A stretch of DNA of 14,568 bases from Dehalococcoidia bacterium (GTDB taxonomy: Bacteria > Chloroflexota > Dehalococcoidia > JAENJB01), in NCBI GenBank assembly GCA_030690705.1, contig JAUYGE010000040.1, forward strand, positions 1 through 14,568, read 5' to 3'. The position numbers were made by a program, and so were the translations under genes. The notes under the pieces are model-generated. The model was not told the origin of the DNA. It saw nothing but the letters and a program-made list of their open reading frames with translations, and did no database searches. Shown in pieces: positions 14,048 to 14,568 of the stretch (position 1 is its first letter; every line of letters starts with the position of its first letter).

Positions 14048-14568
14048 CTATTTCTTGTCCTGCAGAGCAGCCACCCCGGGCAGGGTCTCCCCCTCAAGAA
14101 ATGTCAGGGAGGCGCCGCCACCCGTAGATACATGAGTCATCCTGTCCTTTAGCCCCATATTAACCACGGCCTCCGCCGTCGAGCCTCCACCCACTATCGT
14201 CGTCGCCTTCAGGCCGGCCAGCAGTTCTGCCATGGCCCGCGTGCCTGAGGCAAAGCCCGGCACCTCGAATATCCCCATCGGTCCGTTCCACAGGACCGTC
14301 TTACATTTCCTGAGCTCCGCCGAGAACGACTTCACAGTCTCCGGCCCGATATCCACCACCAGGCTGCGAGCAGGTATGGCATTGGCCCGCACCGTCTGGG
14401 ACGGCGCGCTGCCATCGGGTTTCTCCGAGACGACGAAGTCGACCGGCAGGAGCAGGCGAACCCTGCTTTCCTCGGCCTCCCGCATCATCTTCTCCGCCCA
14501 CACCATCCGGTCAACTTCCACCAGCGAGCCACCCACCTCTAGTCCTTTCACCTTCAGGAAGGTAGCAG
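14048..14568 (-). CDS. pgk: phosphoglycerate kinase, C-terminal part (runs off right edge)
   Basis: PGK transfers phosphate between 1,3-bisphosphoglycerate and ADP in glycolysis. The visible ~173 residues are the C-terminal, nucleotide-binding half. The frame stays open to the window edge (ATFLKVKGLEVGGSLVE at the start, matching the family's KANTFL-KGxxVGxSLVE). Motifs include LLLPVDFVVSE, VLWNGPMGIFEVPGFASGTRAMA, VGGGSTAEAV and HVSTGGGASLTFLEGETLPGVAAL. Many PGKs have GGGDS/T where this one has GGGST, a variant I believe also occurs in other Chloroflexota. An in-frame GTG at 14551 is an internal codon, not the true start. It is followed 21 bases later by birA. Confidence 0.96.
   Translation of the reverse strand, partial: ATFLKVKGLEVGGSLVEVDRMVWAEKMMREAEESRVRLLLPVDFVVSEKPDGSAPSQTVRANAIPARSLVVDIGPETVKSFSAELRKCKTVLWNGPMGIFEVPGFASGTRAMAELLAGLKATTIVGGGSTAEAVVNMGLKDRMTHVSTGGGASLTFLEGETLPGVAALQDKK

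Overview
The window is GC-rich bacterial DNA. Gene content and protein style suggest a Chloroflexota genome, probably a member of the Dehalococcoidia known from environmental assemblies. This assignment is inference from protein flavour, the short HisG plus HisZ type of histidine operon, and dense intergenic palindromic repeats; there is no rRNA or marker gene here to prove it.

Layout. (1) 1-442, minus: N-terminal part of an AMP-forming acyl-CoA synthetase that runs off the left edge. (2) 699-1970, minus: a 12-helix MFS transporter of the monocarboxylate/oxalate-formate type. (3) 2157-4445, plus: a molybdopterin-binding large subunit of the xanthine dehydrogenase/CO dehydrogenase family, with no iron-sulfur or FAD subunit beside it. 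(4) 4465-10452, minus: a histidine biosynthesis operon transcribed hisZ-hisG-hisD-hisC-hisB. The first three genes overlap; the last junctions are separated by repeat elements. (5) 10453-10920: an intergenic island of palindromic repeats between divergent promoters. (6) 10921-12988, plus: the classic nfeD-slipin membrane pair. (7) 12989-13219: a second repeat island. (8) 13220-14568, minus: birA behind the 3' part of pgk, which runs off the right edge.

The his operon is the most interesting part. Its hisG encodes about 480 residues made of two HisG catalytic-type domains in tandem. The two copies have lost different active-site motifs: the first keeps PKGRL and has a degraded PRPP loop, the second keeps TGKTL and has PDGHQ in place of PKGRL. 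Short, near-perfect inverted repeats built on TCCCGA/TCGGGA lie inside the hisD, hisG and hisZ reading frames, often in linkers. One pair encodes the same peptide, SPD[AV]IGT, in two unrelated proteins. The same palindrome forms the internal cassette of an intergenic repeat at 10556-10596. A related intergenic repeat supplies the last ~30 codons and the stop codon of hisD. Together this resembles the Rickettsia palindromic elements, in which repeats invade open reading frames without breaking them.

No tRNA, rRNA, CRISPR array, transposase or phage gene was seen.
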